Assembly: GCF_021869535.1 (NCBI RefSeq)
Contig: NW_026262690.1
Span: 14,967,001-15,031,000 of the forward strand
DNA from: Mytilus californianus
Taxonomy: Eukaryota > Mollusca > Bivalvia > Mytilida > Mytilidae
DNA: 64,000 nt
Direction: 5' to 3'
The notes under the pieces are model-generated. The model was not told the origin of the DNA, searched no databases, and saw only the letters and a list, made by a program, of their open reading frames with translations. Of the stretch, positions 43,601 to 58,600 are shown one piece after another (position 1 is the stretch's first letter; the number at the start of each line of letters is the position of its first letter). The position numbers and the translations under genes were made by a program.

Positions 43601-46600
43601 CCAGGACATGGCAAGGTAAGTAAATTTATGTTTTTGATTTGAAATTGCCCATACATTGATGTATACCGGTATGCTCATACAATGAAAAAACCCTGATACA
43701 ACTTACTAAAGAAAATGGATGCAGTTTAAAATAAGAACATATAAATGTTTATGTACCGGTACATCAATTCATCCACACACCACATCTCTCTGCTGTTAAT
43801 AGTATTAAGTGCCTGTGGTCTCTTTGGAGCTGGAACCAAAATGATATAATATACAGTGCAAAAAAAAATCATCTGTTTTACACTTATTAGAGAGCAGTAA
43901 GGGACCCAAGACATGCTAAATGGTTCTTGTATAAAGGTATAAACTAGACAAACACAGGTTTGGGAGAATATTTTCTTTGCATATCAAAAAAGCAATTGAC
44001 AAATAGAGCAAAATCAAGTTGAAAATCTGTGGTTCTCCAAAAATGTCAAACTTCCAGTCAATCAAATGTAATATATTAAGGTAAAATTTTTTTGGATACA
44101 GATTGCCAAACTAGGAATTCCATGTACACCAACATTTGAATTCAGTGAGTTCATGGCACGACCAACACAAGTAAGAGAATGGAATATTCAAGGTTTACCA
44201 AGTGACAGCTTCTCTACAGAGAACGGTGTTATAGTAACAACTGGTAGTAGATGGCCACTGATGGTGGATCCTCAAGGACAGGCAATCAAATGGATCAAGA
44301 ACAAAGAAGCAGAAATGGTAAGTCAATAGTTTATAATTAGCTTTAATTGCATACAGGCAAGACATATCTTTGTGTCAGCAGATTATTTTTTTCAAAATAA
44401 CATTCTAAAACGTGACATCACTGGTATTAAACATTGTAGTCAGAATTGACAATGTTATTATGGAATTACAAGTATGGATGTAGAAAAATAAATGTTTTAT
44501 GATCTAAGGAATAATGATTTTTTTATCTAAGGAATAAAGTTTTTATGATCTAAGGAATAATGTTTTTATGATATAAGAAATAATGGTTTTTATGATTTAA
44601 GGAATATTGTTTTTTATGATCTGAGGAATAATGGTTTTTATGATCTAAGGAATAATTGTTTTTATGATATGAGGAATAACATTTTTTATGATCTAAGGAA
44701 TAATGTTTTTGTATAATCTAAGATATAATGTTTTTTTTTATGATCAGATGAATAATCGTTTTTATGATCTGAGGAATAATGTTTGTATGATCTAAGGAAT
44801 GATGTTTTTTTATGATCTAAGGAATAATGGGTTTTTATTGTCTTGCCTGTGACGAAAGTCACAGAATACGAGACATAGGAACTGCAATCTGGCGGTGGCA
44901 TAAACTATTTGTATTAAACCTTATATTCCAGAGGCCAAAAGAGCTGGAGGCTTCATACTTTGTAAACAGATGTTTTATGTTACGAACTTTCCGTCTATCA
45001 TATGTCTGTTGTCCTTGACCACATTCTGATGGTTCAGCAACTGCTTGAACTAAAAAAAAATAGTTTTTTTTGTCATGTGAATTTCTCACTTATTATGAAT
45101 AATAGGATAACTATATTTGGTATATGGTTTCCTTGCAAGGTCTACATATCTGCCAGACAGGGTTCACCTGACCTCGACCTCCTTCATGGATCAGTGTTGA
45201 TCAAGGTTAAAATTATGTAATTAGGTCCATTTCTCAGATACTGTAAGTTGTAGGTCAACTATATTTGGTGTATAGAATGATTGTGAGGTGTACATGTATG
45301 TCTTGTGTATTTGAACTGACCATGACCACACTTTCACAGTTCATTTGTCAATGTTAAGTTTTTTGTGTTTTGGTCTGTTTTTCTAATACTATAAGTTATA
45401 AGTCCACTATATTTGGTGTATGTAATGATTGTACAGTGTACATATCAGTCTGACAGGTTTCATTTGACCTTGACCTCATTTTCACAGTTCATTTAGTCAA
45501 TGTTTAGATTTTGTGTTTTTGTCTGTTTTTTTAATACTATAAGCAATAGGTCAACTATATTTGGTATATGGAATGATTGTAAGGTGTACATGTCTGTCTG
45601 GCAGGTATCATCTGACCTTGACCTCATTTTCATGGTTCATTGGTCAATGTTAAATTTTCCTGGGTAAGTCTGTTTCTTAGATACTATAAGCAATAGGTTA
45701 ACTTTATTTGGTGTATGGAATGGTTTTAAGGTACACATGTCTGTCTGGCTTGGTTTATCTGACCTTGACCTCATTTCATGGGTCAGTACAGCAGATGAGA
45801 CATTTCAGCATGCACTCTTGTTATCTAGGGAATAATGTTTACTTGATAAAGAGATTGTTAAATATCATTTTCAATATTAGAAACTTGTATGAGTCCTAGA
45901 CCTATTTACAGTCTTGAGCTGATACTTTGGCTAATAAGGAAAACAAAGGTTAATTCTAAACATTCCATATTATGTAATTGTTAAAGAATTAATTGATTAA
46001 TATTTTAGGGATTAAAAGTGATAGATTTTCAGCAGGCAGACTATATGAAATATCTAGAGAGTGGGATACACTTTGGAACACCTGTTTTACTACAAAATGT
46101 CCGAGAAAAACTGGAGCCATCACTGGATCCTATACTAAACAAATCATTGATTAAAAAAGGTAAGATAATAAAAATTGGATCCATTACTGGATCCTATTCT
46201 GAACAAATCATTTGTTGAAAAATATAAGATAATAAAAACTGAAGCAATCACTGGATTTATACTGAACAAATCTTTGATTAAAATAGGTGAGAGAATAAAA
46301 ACTGGAGCCATCTCTGGATCCATTACTGAACAAATCTTTGATTAAAATAGGTGAGATGATAAAAACTGGAGCCATCACTGGATCCTATACTGAACAAATC
46401 ATTGATTATAATAGGTGAGATGATAAAAACTGGAGCCATCACTGGACCCTATACTGAACAAATCATTGGTTAAAAAAGGTAAGATAATAAAAACTGGAGC
46501 CATCACTGGACCCTCTACTGAAAAATTCTGTGGTTAAAAAAGGTGAGATGATAAAAACCGGAGTCATCACTGGATCCTATACTGAACACATCTTTGCTTA

Positions 46601-49600
46601 AAAAGATAAAAACTGGAGTTTTCACTGGATCCTATACTGAATAAATCTTTGGTTAAAAAAGGTGAGATGATAAAAACTGGAGTCAATACTGGATCCTATA
46701 CTGAACAAATCTTTGGTTAAAAAAGGTGAGATGATAAAAACATGTCATCACTGGATCCTATACTGAACAAATCTTTGGTTAAAAAGGATGAGATGATAAA
46801 AACTGGAGTCTTCACTGGATCCAATACTGAACAAATCTTTTGTTTAAAAAAGCGAAGTAATTATTTTTAACTCTTGTGTCAGAAACAAATGGTTTCCTGG
46901 ATGAAATCTTAAGTTTCCTGCTTAATTAGTACAAAACTTACACCATTGGAACATATAGGAAAGGGAATGAAGTATATCGATTATGGAGTCAAATTTTTAG
47001 ATTTAAAGAAACTTATAGATGAAAAATAATAATAATATGCTTTTTAGTTTAAAAGTCAAGGTCACACTGGTAAAATTAGACTGAAAATATACAAATATGA
47101 GGTGCATTTTTTTTGTTTCCAGGGGTGATAACTTGAGGTACACTTGTTTGATTAATGGAGGTAAGGGAGGAAGCCAATGATTTTTAAAGTCAGTAGGTCA
47201 AAAGTCAAGGTCATATTTACTAAAATATAACTGTTCATAGTATGAAATTCGTAGATTTAAGGCTTCAGCTTTTCTGGAATATTTCTATTGGACTTCACTG
47301 TGCCTCCAAATCTGGCAGGTAAACCTGGGTCTATTGAACTCCCGGCTCAAAAATCAAGGGTATGGAAGAAGCATTTATATCACATGACAGCTATAATATT
47401 TAGATTGAAAATTCCTCAGAATGCTTGTTTCTCGATGAAATCTCTTAAAATATAACTTTTAAAAAATCAGGAACATTTTTGGCAATTAGCCCCCAAACGT
47501 GCAAAGTTTTTTAAAGGGTGTACCCTGCTTTCTCTCAATATATGTGCTGTTCCAGCAGCATCTGATGGCCAACTGTTCACTGGTTATAATTGTATTATTA
47601 TATTTACTGATCAATATTATTATTATCAAATTCTTATTAAAAGACTATGTTTTCACATATATTGTGTAAGTTTAGCTTAAAAAGAAATACAAAAAAAAAA
47701 TATGTGGATAGTTGTTCTTAGAAGTCTCTTTTTGACATGATAAGAAATGTAGTCAACAATTTCTGCAAGCAACAATCAATTGTAAGCATGTTTTATCATT
47801 TAAGTATTAAATTACATTCTATTAAATGAAAAAAGGAATTATCTATCTAATTTAAAAAAGATAAAGATTAAATGAAAGGATTTATATTCATTTATCTATA
47901 TTTCAGTATAACTTTTTATGATAAAATAAGTTGGTTTGTATTTAATTTGTTTCAGGTGGTGTCACTTGTATTAAAGTTGGTGATAAAGAGATAGAGTACA
48001 ACTCTGATTTCAGATTCTACATCACAACAAAACTTGGTAACCCCCACTATATGCCAGATATATCTACCAAAACTACCATTGTCAACTTTGCTGTTAAAGA
48101 GCAAGGTAAATATAACAATAAAACTTGGTACTCCCCTCTGTACACCAGAAATATCTACTATTGTCAGCTTTGCTGTTAAAGAGCAAGGTAAATATAACAA
48201 TAAAACTTAGTACTTCCCTCTGTACATCAGAAATATCTACTAAAAATACTATTGTCAACTTTGCTGTTAAAGAGCAAGGTAAATATAACAAAAAACATGG
48301 TACTCCCCTCTTTACACCAGACATATCTACTTAAAATACTATTGTCAGTTTTGCTGTTAAAGAGCAAGGTAAATATAACAAAAAACTTGGTACTCCCCTC
48401 TGTACACCAGACATATCTACTTAAAATTCTATTGTCAACTTTGCTGTTAAAGAGCAAGGTAAATATAACAATAAAACTTGGTACTTCCCACTGTGCACCA
48501 GACATATCTACTAAAAATACCATTGTCAACTTTGCTGTTAAAGAGCAAGGTAAATATAAAAGTAAAACTTCAACACCTTCACTATGCACCACAAATATCT
48601 ACTAAAAATACTATTGTCAACTTTAATGTTAAAGAGCTAAGTAAATATCACAACTTAACTCAATAATATCAACTACTTATCTCTGCTAGAAATACCTTTA
48701 TCAGTTTTATAGCCCAATTTAGAAGTCTGGCTTATATTGCATTAAACTTGTCCCTCTTTTGTTTGTCAGTCCGTTTGTCCAGCAAATTTTTCCATCACAA
48801 GTCTTGTTATTATAAATAAAATAAAAAAAGCTGCCAGCAGAGGTCAAGACTTACATTGAAACCTATGGGAAATAATTATTTGTTTTCTATTTAAGAACAA
48901 ATAAATGAAATGAATATGAACCATGCTGAAATGCTCTATAGAATTCATTTACTATATGTTATTTCTTTGGTTCTTAGGACAAACCTATTTTGCTACAATG
49001 CTATTTGGGCAAAATAAATGCACCAGAGTCAATCTGGCTCCCATGAGCTTTAGAAGTGATTAAATTAAATAATAAAATGACGGATGAGGGGATTAGCTTT
49101 ATGATGGCTCTATTCCTGTTTCATAGACATGGGAGCTGAGTTCACCTATTTATTCTCATTATAGGATTACAAGCTCAGTTTCTTGGTATTGTGGTAAAGA
49201 AAGAGAAAGCAGAACTAGAGGAAACTAAAGATCAACTTGTGAAAAGTATTGCCAGTGGAAAGAAAAAGTTAGAAGAATGTGAAGATGAAATTCTCAGGTT
49301 TGCTTTCATCCTAATGCATCTTGTTTTTTCTTTATTTACTTAATCCTTTACAGAAAATCCACCAGCTTAAAGGTGGACTTGCTTATCTGACACATGACAT
49401 TGACCTTAACCTTAGATTTGTAATTCTGTGAATCACTTTGTGTTTTGTGAAATTAGTTTCTCTTTTTATATGTTTTGTCTAAACACTTGCAATAGTGCAG
49501 ATTTTACTGTGAACTTTGTCATTATTTAGACATAGATATGTTGTGTAGTCTTAATCAAGAACTTCACACACATTTCATTACTTTCAAATATTTTGAAATA

Positions 49601-52600
49601 TATTTCAGACTTTTAAATGAGACGAAAGGGTCTTTATTAGACGATGAACAGTTAGTTAACACATTACAGACATCTAAAATGACTTCACAGGAGGTGTCAG
49701 AGAAACTCCAGATATCTGAACAAACTGAACATAAAATTGATGCTGCTAGAGAGGTTAGTATATGTCTATAAGAGATGTGAACTAGCTTCATAGGAAGTGT
49801 CTTAGGAACTCAACAGAAACATTTATCTTTTAACAGACCAATTCCTTCCTAAATCTATTCCATTAGTAAATGATCAATCCAAGGGCTTGAATTGGAAAAA
49901 AAACAACTTTAAAGAGGTATCTTATTTGAAGTCTAGTATTTTTTTGTTCTTATGCAATATATGTTCCACTGTCTATTTTCATGTTCCCTGCTAAAGTTTG
50001 ATAAATTCTTTACATATTTGTATGGCTACAGATCATGTGCCCGAAAGCTGTCATTAATTTATTTGTCTTGAATGACATGGGGCTGATTGATCCAATGTAC
50101 CAGTTTTATTTTGACCTATACAATAAATTTTTTACATATTTGTATGGCTACAGATCATGTGCCCAGAAAGCTGTCATTAATTTATTTGTCTTGAACGACA
50201 TGGGACTGATTGATCCAATGTACCAGTTTTATTGTCGAGCCTGCGAGTTTTGTCGCAGAAAGCTCGACATAGGGATAGTGATCCAGCGGCGGCGGTGGCG
50301 TTAGCTAACTTCTTAAAAGCTTTATATTTTAGAAGGTGGAAGACTTGGATGCTTCATACTTTGTATATGGATGCCACATGTTTTGAAGTTCCTGTCAGTC
50401 ACATGTCCAATGTCCTTGACCTCATTTTCATGGTTCAGTGACTACTTGAAAAAAAGTTAACATTTTTTGTAATGTTAAATTCTCTCTTATTATAAGTAGT
50501 AGGATAACTATATTTGGTATGTGCGTACCTTGCAAGGTCCTCATGCCCGTCAGACAATTTTCACTTGACCTCGACCTCATTTCATGGATCAGTGAACAAG
50601 ATTAAGTTTTGGTGGTCAAGTCCATATCTCAGATACTTTAAGCAATAGATATATTCGGTGTATGGAAGGACTGTAAGATGTACATGTCCAACTGGCAAGT
50701 GTCATCTGACCTTGACCTCATTTTCATGGTTCAGTGGTTATAGTTAAGTATTTGTGTTTTGGTCTGTTTTTCTTATACTGTATGCAATAGGTCTACTATA
50801 TTTGGTGTAGGGAATGATTGTAAGGTGTACATGTCTAGCTGGCAGGTGTCATTTGACCTTGACCTCATTTCCATGGTTCAGTGGTCAAAGTTAAGATTTT
50901 GAGTTTTGGTCTTTTTTTTTCTAATACTATATGCAATAGGTCAACTATATTTGGTGTATGGAAATATTTTATGATCTATATGTCAGTCGCGCAGGTTTTT
51001 TTTTACCTTGACCTCATTTTCACAGTTCATTGCTCAGTGTTCAGTTTTTATACGACCGCAAAAAATTTTTGTGGTCGTATATTGGTATGACGTTGGCGTC
51101 GTCCGAAGACACATTAGTTTTTGCACTTTAACTTTAGTTTAAGTAAGTGGATCTCTATGAAATTTTACCACAAGGTTCAATACCACAAAAGGAAGGTTGG
51201 GATTGATTTTGGGGGTTATGGTACCAACAGTTAAGGAATTAGGGGCCAAAAAGGGGCCAAAAATAAACATTTTTGTAACTTCCAGACATAACTTGTGTGT
51301 TAGTGTATAAATCTCTCTGACATTGTACCACAAGGTTCTATATCACAAAGGGAATACTGGGATTGATTTTGGGGGTAATTGCATCAAAATTTAAGAATTA
51401 GGGGCTAAAAAAGGGGCAAAAAACAAGCATTTTTTTAGTTTCATGACAATAACTTGTGTGTAAGTGTATGGATCTTTCTGAAATTGTACTACAAGGTTCT
51501 ATATTACAAAGGGAAAGCTGGAATTGAGTTTGGGGGTAAATACCCAAAACGTTTAGGAATAAGGGGCCAAAAGGGGGACAAAAATACGCATTTTTCTAGT
51601 TTCCAGACAATAACTTGTGTTCAAGTGTATGGATCTCTCTGAAATTGTACTGCAAGGTACCATACCACAAAGGGAAGGCTGGGATTGATTTCGGGGGTAA
51701 TTGCCCCAAAATTTTAGGAATTAGAGGCCAAAAAGGGGCAGAAAAACAAGCATTTTTAGTTTCAGGACAATAACTTGTGTGTAAGTGTATGGATCTTTAT
51801 GAAATTGTACAACAAGGTTCCATATCACAAAGGGAAAGCTGGGTTTGAGTTTGGGGGTAATTGCCCTAAATGTTTAGGAATTTGGGGCCAAAAAGGGGCA
51901 AAAAAACAAGCATTTTTCTAGTTTCCAGACAATAACTTGTGTTGAAGTGTACGGATCTCTCTGAAATTGTACTGCAAGGCACCATACATTGTAACACAAA
52001 GGGAAGGCTGGGATTGAGTTTGGTGGTGATGAATCATAAGGGGGTTCAAAAAATTTGAGGGGGGATTTTTTTTCCCTTTTTTTTCTTTAAAATTTTCCAT
52101 TTTAAATTGGTTATTTCTGATTTATATATAAAAGCAAATAATAATGATATGGTTTGAATAGGTAAATTAAAAATTTTTAAGTTCTTAGACCACATTCATT
52201 CTGTGTCAGAAAACTATGCTGTGTCAAATATTTAATCACAATCCAAATTCAGTGCTGTATCAAGCTTGAATATTGTGTCCATACTTGCCCCAACTGTTCA
52301 GGGTTTTGACCTCTGTGGTCGTATCAAGCTGCGCCCAGCGGAGCATTTTATTGTGTTTTGGTCTGTTTTTCTTAAACTATAAGCAATAGGTCAACTATAT
52401 TTGTTGTATGGAAGAATTGTTAGCTGTACATGCCTGCCTGGCATGGTTCATCTGACCTTGACCTCATTTTCATGGTTCATTGGTCAATGTTTAGTTTTCT
52501 TGGTTAATGTTAAGTTTATGTGACAGTTTTAATAGAGCTTTATATTTAGGACTATCAACATAATATCAATGATTAGTAAAGAAGGCGAGACATTTCAGTG

Positions 52601-55600
52601 TGTGCACTCTTGCTTGGACCTATACAATAAATTCTTTACATATTTGTATGGCTACAGATCATGTGCCCAGAAAGCTGTCATTAATTTATTTGTCTTGAAT
52701 GACATGGGACTAATTGATCCAATGTACCAGTTTTATTTGGACCTATACAATAAATTCTTTACATATTTGTAGGGCTACAGATCATGTGCCCAGAGAGCGG
52801 CTATTTTGTTTTTTGTCTTGAACGACATGGGACTGATTGATCCAATGTACCAGTTTTCTTTGGATTCCTACATTGAATTATTCTTACAGTCAATAGACAG
52901 AAGCCAGAAAAGTCAAAAGCTTGATGAAAGAATTGTCAATTTAAATGAATACCACACTTATGCTGTTTACAAGTAAGTTATTGTTACAATATGTAGGAAC
53001 CTTCAAATATGAAAAAAATTTATCTAGATATACATAAAGTGATATTCAAGTTAGATACTAAAGTCTTCTTCATATGATATCTGTATTTGGTCTTTATACT
53101 TATTTTAGATAGCAGATGATTGAATTTGCAGTGATGTTTACAGGAATTGCCATATTATAATGTAAATAGTTGTCATATTGGAAATATGTAGTCTTTTACA
53201 CTTAAGGGGCAGAGCAATATATAAGTAAACTGTGCTTTAAATTTTGAGAATAAAAAAACATTTTTTTTTACCTTATTTAGAATGCAGATGTTCAACCCCC
53301 TCTTCTGTGGACAATAGCAAAACAATGCAATAAACAGCATATATATGTTTATAACTATGTATTTGCACTTATTTCACCAGATTGATAATTTAGATAATAT
53401 TTACAAAAGAAAGAAAAACAATACCTGAGTATACTCACATAAACTAATCACTGCTTAGAGTTTAACTGTAACACTAAATGTCTTTTGTGTGGCATTGTCA
53501 GTATAAGGATTCATTAATTATCATACATGTTGGCATTGTCAGTATGGGTATCCATTAATGATCTTACATATTGGCATTGTCGGTATGGGTATCCATTAAT
53601 GATCTTACATGTTGGCATTATCGGTATGGGTATCCATTAATGATCTTACATATTGGCATTGTCAGTATGGGTATCCATTAATGATCTTACATATTGGCAT
53701 TGTCGGTATGGGTATCCATTAATGATCTTACATGGTGGCATTGTCGGTATGGGTATCCATTAATTATCATACATGTTGGCATTGTCGGTATGGGTATCCA
53801 TTAATGATCTTACATATTGGCATTGTCGGTATGGGTATCCATTAATGATCTTACATGGTGGCATTGTCGGTATGGGTATCCATTAATGATCTTACATATT
53901 GGCATTGTCGGTATGGGTATCCATTAATGATCTTACATGGTGGCATTGTCGGTATGGGTATCCATTAATGATCTTACATATTGGCATTGTCGGTATGGGT
54001 ATCCATTAATGATCTTACATGGTGGCATTGTTGGTATGGGTATCCATTAATGATCTTACATGGTGGCATTGTTGGTATGGGTATCCATTAATTATCATAC
54101 ATGTTGGCATTGTCAGTATGGGTATCCATTAATGATCTTACATATTGGCATTGTCGGTATGGGTATCCATTAATGATCTTACATGGTGGCATTGTTGGTA
54201 TGGGTATCCATTAATTATCATACATGTTGGCATTGTCAGTATGGGTATCCATTAATGATCTTACATATTGGCATTGTCGGTATGGGTATCCATTAATGAT
54301 CTTACATGGTGGCATTGTCGGTATGGGTATCCATTAATTATCATACATGTTGGCATTGTCAGTATGGGTATCCATTAATGATCTTACATATTGGCATTGT
54401 CGGTATGGGTATCCATTAATGATCTTACATGGTGGCATTGTCGGTATGGGTATCCATTAATGATCTTACATGGTGGCATTGTCGGTATGGGTATCCATTA
54501 ATGATCTTACATATTGGCATTGTCGGATGGGTATCCATTAATGATCTTACATATTGGCATTGTAAGTGTTATTTTTGTCGTTGGGTTGCTGTCTCCTTGA
54601 GGTAGAACTCATATCTGCCATTATTCATATGTAATTCTAATATTTTCAGATATGCCTGTAGAGGATTGTTTGAGAGACACAAACTGCTAATGTCATTTCA
54701 AATGTGTGTGAAGATTTTAGAAGCAGCTAATAAAATCAACATGGATGAGTACAGTTTTTTCCTTCATGGTGGCATTGTAAGTATGGGAATTCATGTATTG
54801 TCTTTCACAGTGGCATTGTAGGTATGGGTATTCATTAGTTATCTTACATGGTGGCATTTTAAATATTATCTTACATGTAAGCATTGTAAATATTATCTTA
54901 CATAGTGGCATTGCAAATATTATCTTACATGGTAGCATTGTAAATATTATCTTGCATGTTAGCATTGTAAATATTATCTTACATAATGGCATTGCAAATA
55001 TTATCTTACATGGTAGCATTGTAAATATTATCTTACATGGTAGCATTGTAAATATTATCTTACATGGTGGCGATCCATTAATTGTCTTTGACTGTTGCAG
55101 TGTAAGTATAGGGATCCATTTTTCTACATGGTGGCATTATAAATAATATCTTACATGGTGGACTGTAAGTATTGGATCCATTAATTAACTTACATGATGG
55201 CAATGTAAGTTTAGGGATCTATTTCCGGTAACTATCTTACATGGTGGCATTGTCAGTATAAGGATCCATTAATTACTTTATTTGGTGGCAATGTAAGTTT
55301 AGGGATCTATTAATTACCTTACATGGTGGCTGTGTAAGTTTAGGGATCAATTAATTACCTTACATGGTGGTGTGTAAGTTTAGGGATCAATTAATTACCT
55401 TACATGGTGGCTGTGTAAGTTTAGGGATCAATTAATTACCTTACATAGTGGCTGTGTAAGTTTAGGGATCAATTACCAGTAACTATCTTACAAAGTGGCA
55501 TTGTCAGTGTAACGATCTATTAATTACCTTACATGGTAGTGTCTTCAGTAAAGGGTATCCATTAATTACCTTACATGGTGGCAGTGAAAGGTTATGGATC

Positions 55601-58600
55601 AATTACCAGAAACTATCTTACATGGTGACATTGTCAGTATAAGGATCCATCAAATACCTTACATGGTGGCTGTGTAAGTTTATGGATCAATTACCAGTAA
55701 CTATCTACATGGTGGCATTGTCACCTGCTTCATTTTTGTGCCTGTCCCAAGTCAGGAGCCTCTGGCCTTTGTTAGTCTAGTATATTTTTTAATTTTAGTT
55801 CATTTATATGTTTTGGAGTTTAGTGTGACGTCCATTTTCACTGAACCAGCACACAATTATATTTAGGGGCCAGCTGAGGACCACCTCCAGGTGCAGGATT
55901 TTCTCGCTGCATTGAAGACCCATTGGTGGCCTTCGGCTGTTGTCTGCTCTTTGGTCGGGTTGTTGTCTCTTTGACATATTCCCCATTTCCATTCTCAATT
56001 TTATCAGTATAGGTATCCATTAATGAATTTCCATGGTGGCATTGTCAGTATGCATATCCATTAATTATCTTACATGTTGGCATTGTCAGTATGGATATCC
56101 ATTAATTATCTTACATGTTGGCATTGTCAGTATGGGTATCCATTAATGATCTTACATGTTGGCATTGTAAGTGTAAATATTCATTAGCTATCTCACATGG
56201 TGGTAGTTTATGTATGGGGATTCATTGATTATCTTACTTGGTTGAATTATATGTATTAAATATATGTATTGACATTATATGCTGTATATTTCAGGTTATT
56301 GTTAGGGACTGTCTCAGGACATTATTTGCTAAATAATTCAGGTTATTGTTAGGGATTGTCTCGGGACATTATTTGCTCTATATTTCAGGTTATAGATAGG
56401 GACAGTCAAATAGATAATCCTTGCTCTAACTGGTTATCAGACACAGCCTGGGATAACATTACAGAGTTAGACAAACTTACTAACTTCCATGGAGTTATTA
56501 CATCCTTTGAACAATATCCAAAAGATTGGCACACATGGTACTCTTCTGCAGAACCTGAAATATCACCCCTACCTGGTAAGTATATATATATAGAGAGAGA
56601 TTCTTACATTGGTACCAGTGTATTATAGGAAGTGTCCAATCTTGATAGTTCAATTATCGAATTTTAAAGTCTGAGTCTCTGCAAGGACTTTAAAATTAGA
56701 TAATTCAACTATCGAGATTGGATAAATCTGATAATCCATGAGTAACTATGCAAGAATCTGTTTCTTTCATGATTGTCAAATATTTTTTCTAATTTTTGTT
56801 GAACGAAATCCCCTTAGAGTGTCTTCCACATTCCTGATTTGTAGATACCTGGTAGTTATTTGTGTCATTGGTTTGATGTCTCATTGATATACATTCTTTA
56901 CTCATACATAAAGCCTAAAATAAAAATAAAAATATTAAAGATATGTTTTATACAAAGATGAGTGAACTGAATTATAAGAGATATTATTTGTATGATCCTG
57001 AAGATTAAATCTCCAGTTGTGTTTTACTCACTCATGATGTCTATATTACAGGAGAATGGGACAATGCATGTAATGAATTACAGAAAATGTTATTTGTTCG
57101 ATCCTTGAGACCAGACCGTGTGTCATTCTGTTGTACAACATTTATTTTGAACCATCTTGGTGTAAAGTTCACGGAGCCACCAGCCCTAGATATGTCCCAA
57201 GTTATTGAAGATTGTAATTGCAAAACTCCGCTGATATTCGTTCTGTCTCATGGGGCAGTAAGTAAAAGCATATATCCTACTTCATACATTGACTTTCTCA
57301 TTAACAATTGATGAACAAATTAGCACATTCAAAATTGAAAAGGTAGTGGATTAGTATTCTTATTAAGGTGGCTGGGGTGTCTTCCTCCATCTTGGATTTT
57401 GAAGTAGCAGATAACAATTGGTCTATATCTTTAATGAACTGTGCAAATTTTGAGAGTAGTATGTAATTCATGTTAATATAGAAAATTATGTGTTTTATCA
57501 TATTTACAGCTGTATTTTCTAAAAAACACAATATTTTTGTTTGATTCATTTTTTTTCAACTTTGCCAAATAAGGGGAGGTAACTCAAATAGTTGGGGAGA
57601 TAACACAAATAAAGTAATTTTTATAATAGAAAGTGTTGTGAATTTACCTATTTTAATATGTAGCAAGAAAACAAGTCGGGTGACCCCATGTTTTCTTTTT
57701 CTTATCTGAAAGCATGTTATAAGAGCTATCTTCTCACATTTTATCTTAAAATTCTATGGTGTAGTTTTCCTTTTATCACACAAAATTAGATTTTCCGTGC
57801 ATAATCTATTTAAAATCTGACAATTTTGCACAACCTGTAGTGTGAAAAAAGTCCGGTGACTCATACTTTTTATTATATTTTGGAAAAAAGCATGATAAAA
57901 TCTACATTTTGACAAATTATTAAAAAAAATTCTATCGATTTTAATTAAGACCCCCCATCCACCTTAATTGAATCGTTGTCAGTCTGATTCAATATTTTTT
58001 TTGTTTAATGAGATAAATATCCTTTTATATTCCTATATTGATTGAAATTGTGATAAATAGTGCTGTGAATTCATAATATAATTCATGGGATACCAAATTT
58101 CCTGGATTTCGTGAGTATAGGTAAACCACAACTTAATGTGTTCAACAGAGTACTAATTTTCTATAGGCTTGTATGCATACAGGCTTTGGAAAATGCAGGA
58201 AAGCAAATATCCATGAAAAAAAAATCATTTTTCCTCGATCTACCAAAATTGGTATCAAAGAAAATAAATGAATTCACAATATTTGGTTAAGGAGTTTGGA
58301 CCACTTTAATACTAACATTTTACACTGATATTGTACTCTCTTTATATGTATATTATTTTAAAGATTGAAAAAAGTAAGAAACATAAAGCAGAAAAGCATG
58401 AAAAAAGAATGTCCTATATCCTTTGTAAGAGAATTAATGCAGCAAAGTGTAAAACAAAAAAGGTCTTACCTGTTTTTTTGTTAAGATTTATAAGGTAAAC
58501 ATAAAGTGACTTCCTTTATTACAGGACCCAACAAATCACCTTCTACAGCTTGCTGAATCTAAAGGTCTAGCCAACAACTTCAATGCCCTGTCTTTAGGAC

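Noticed and set aside
48094..48666. Overlapping open frames of 60-120 codons on both strands
   Set aside because: They arise because the repeated exon 41 edge keeps frames open; no start context, no family similarity apart from the exon fragment.
49787..49822. Possible copy of the middle of exon 43
   Set aside because: 'cttcataggaagtgtcttag' only loosely resembles the exon; too weak to count as an exon-edge repeat.
53466..54567. CRISPR-like or centromeric satellite
   Set aside because: A 41-bp minisatellite without spacers, confined to one intron and related to exon 45.
54717..55146. Repetitive hydrophobic frames on both strands
   Set aside because: Products of the minisatellite downstream of exon 45.
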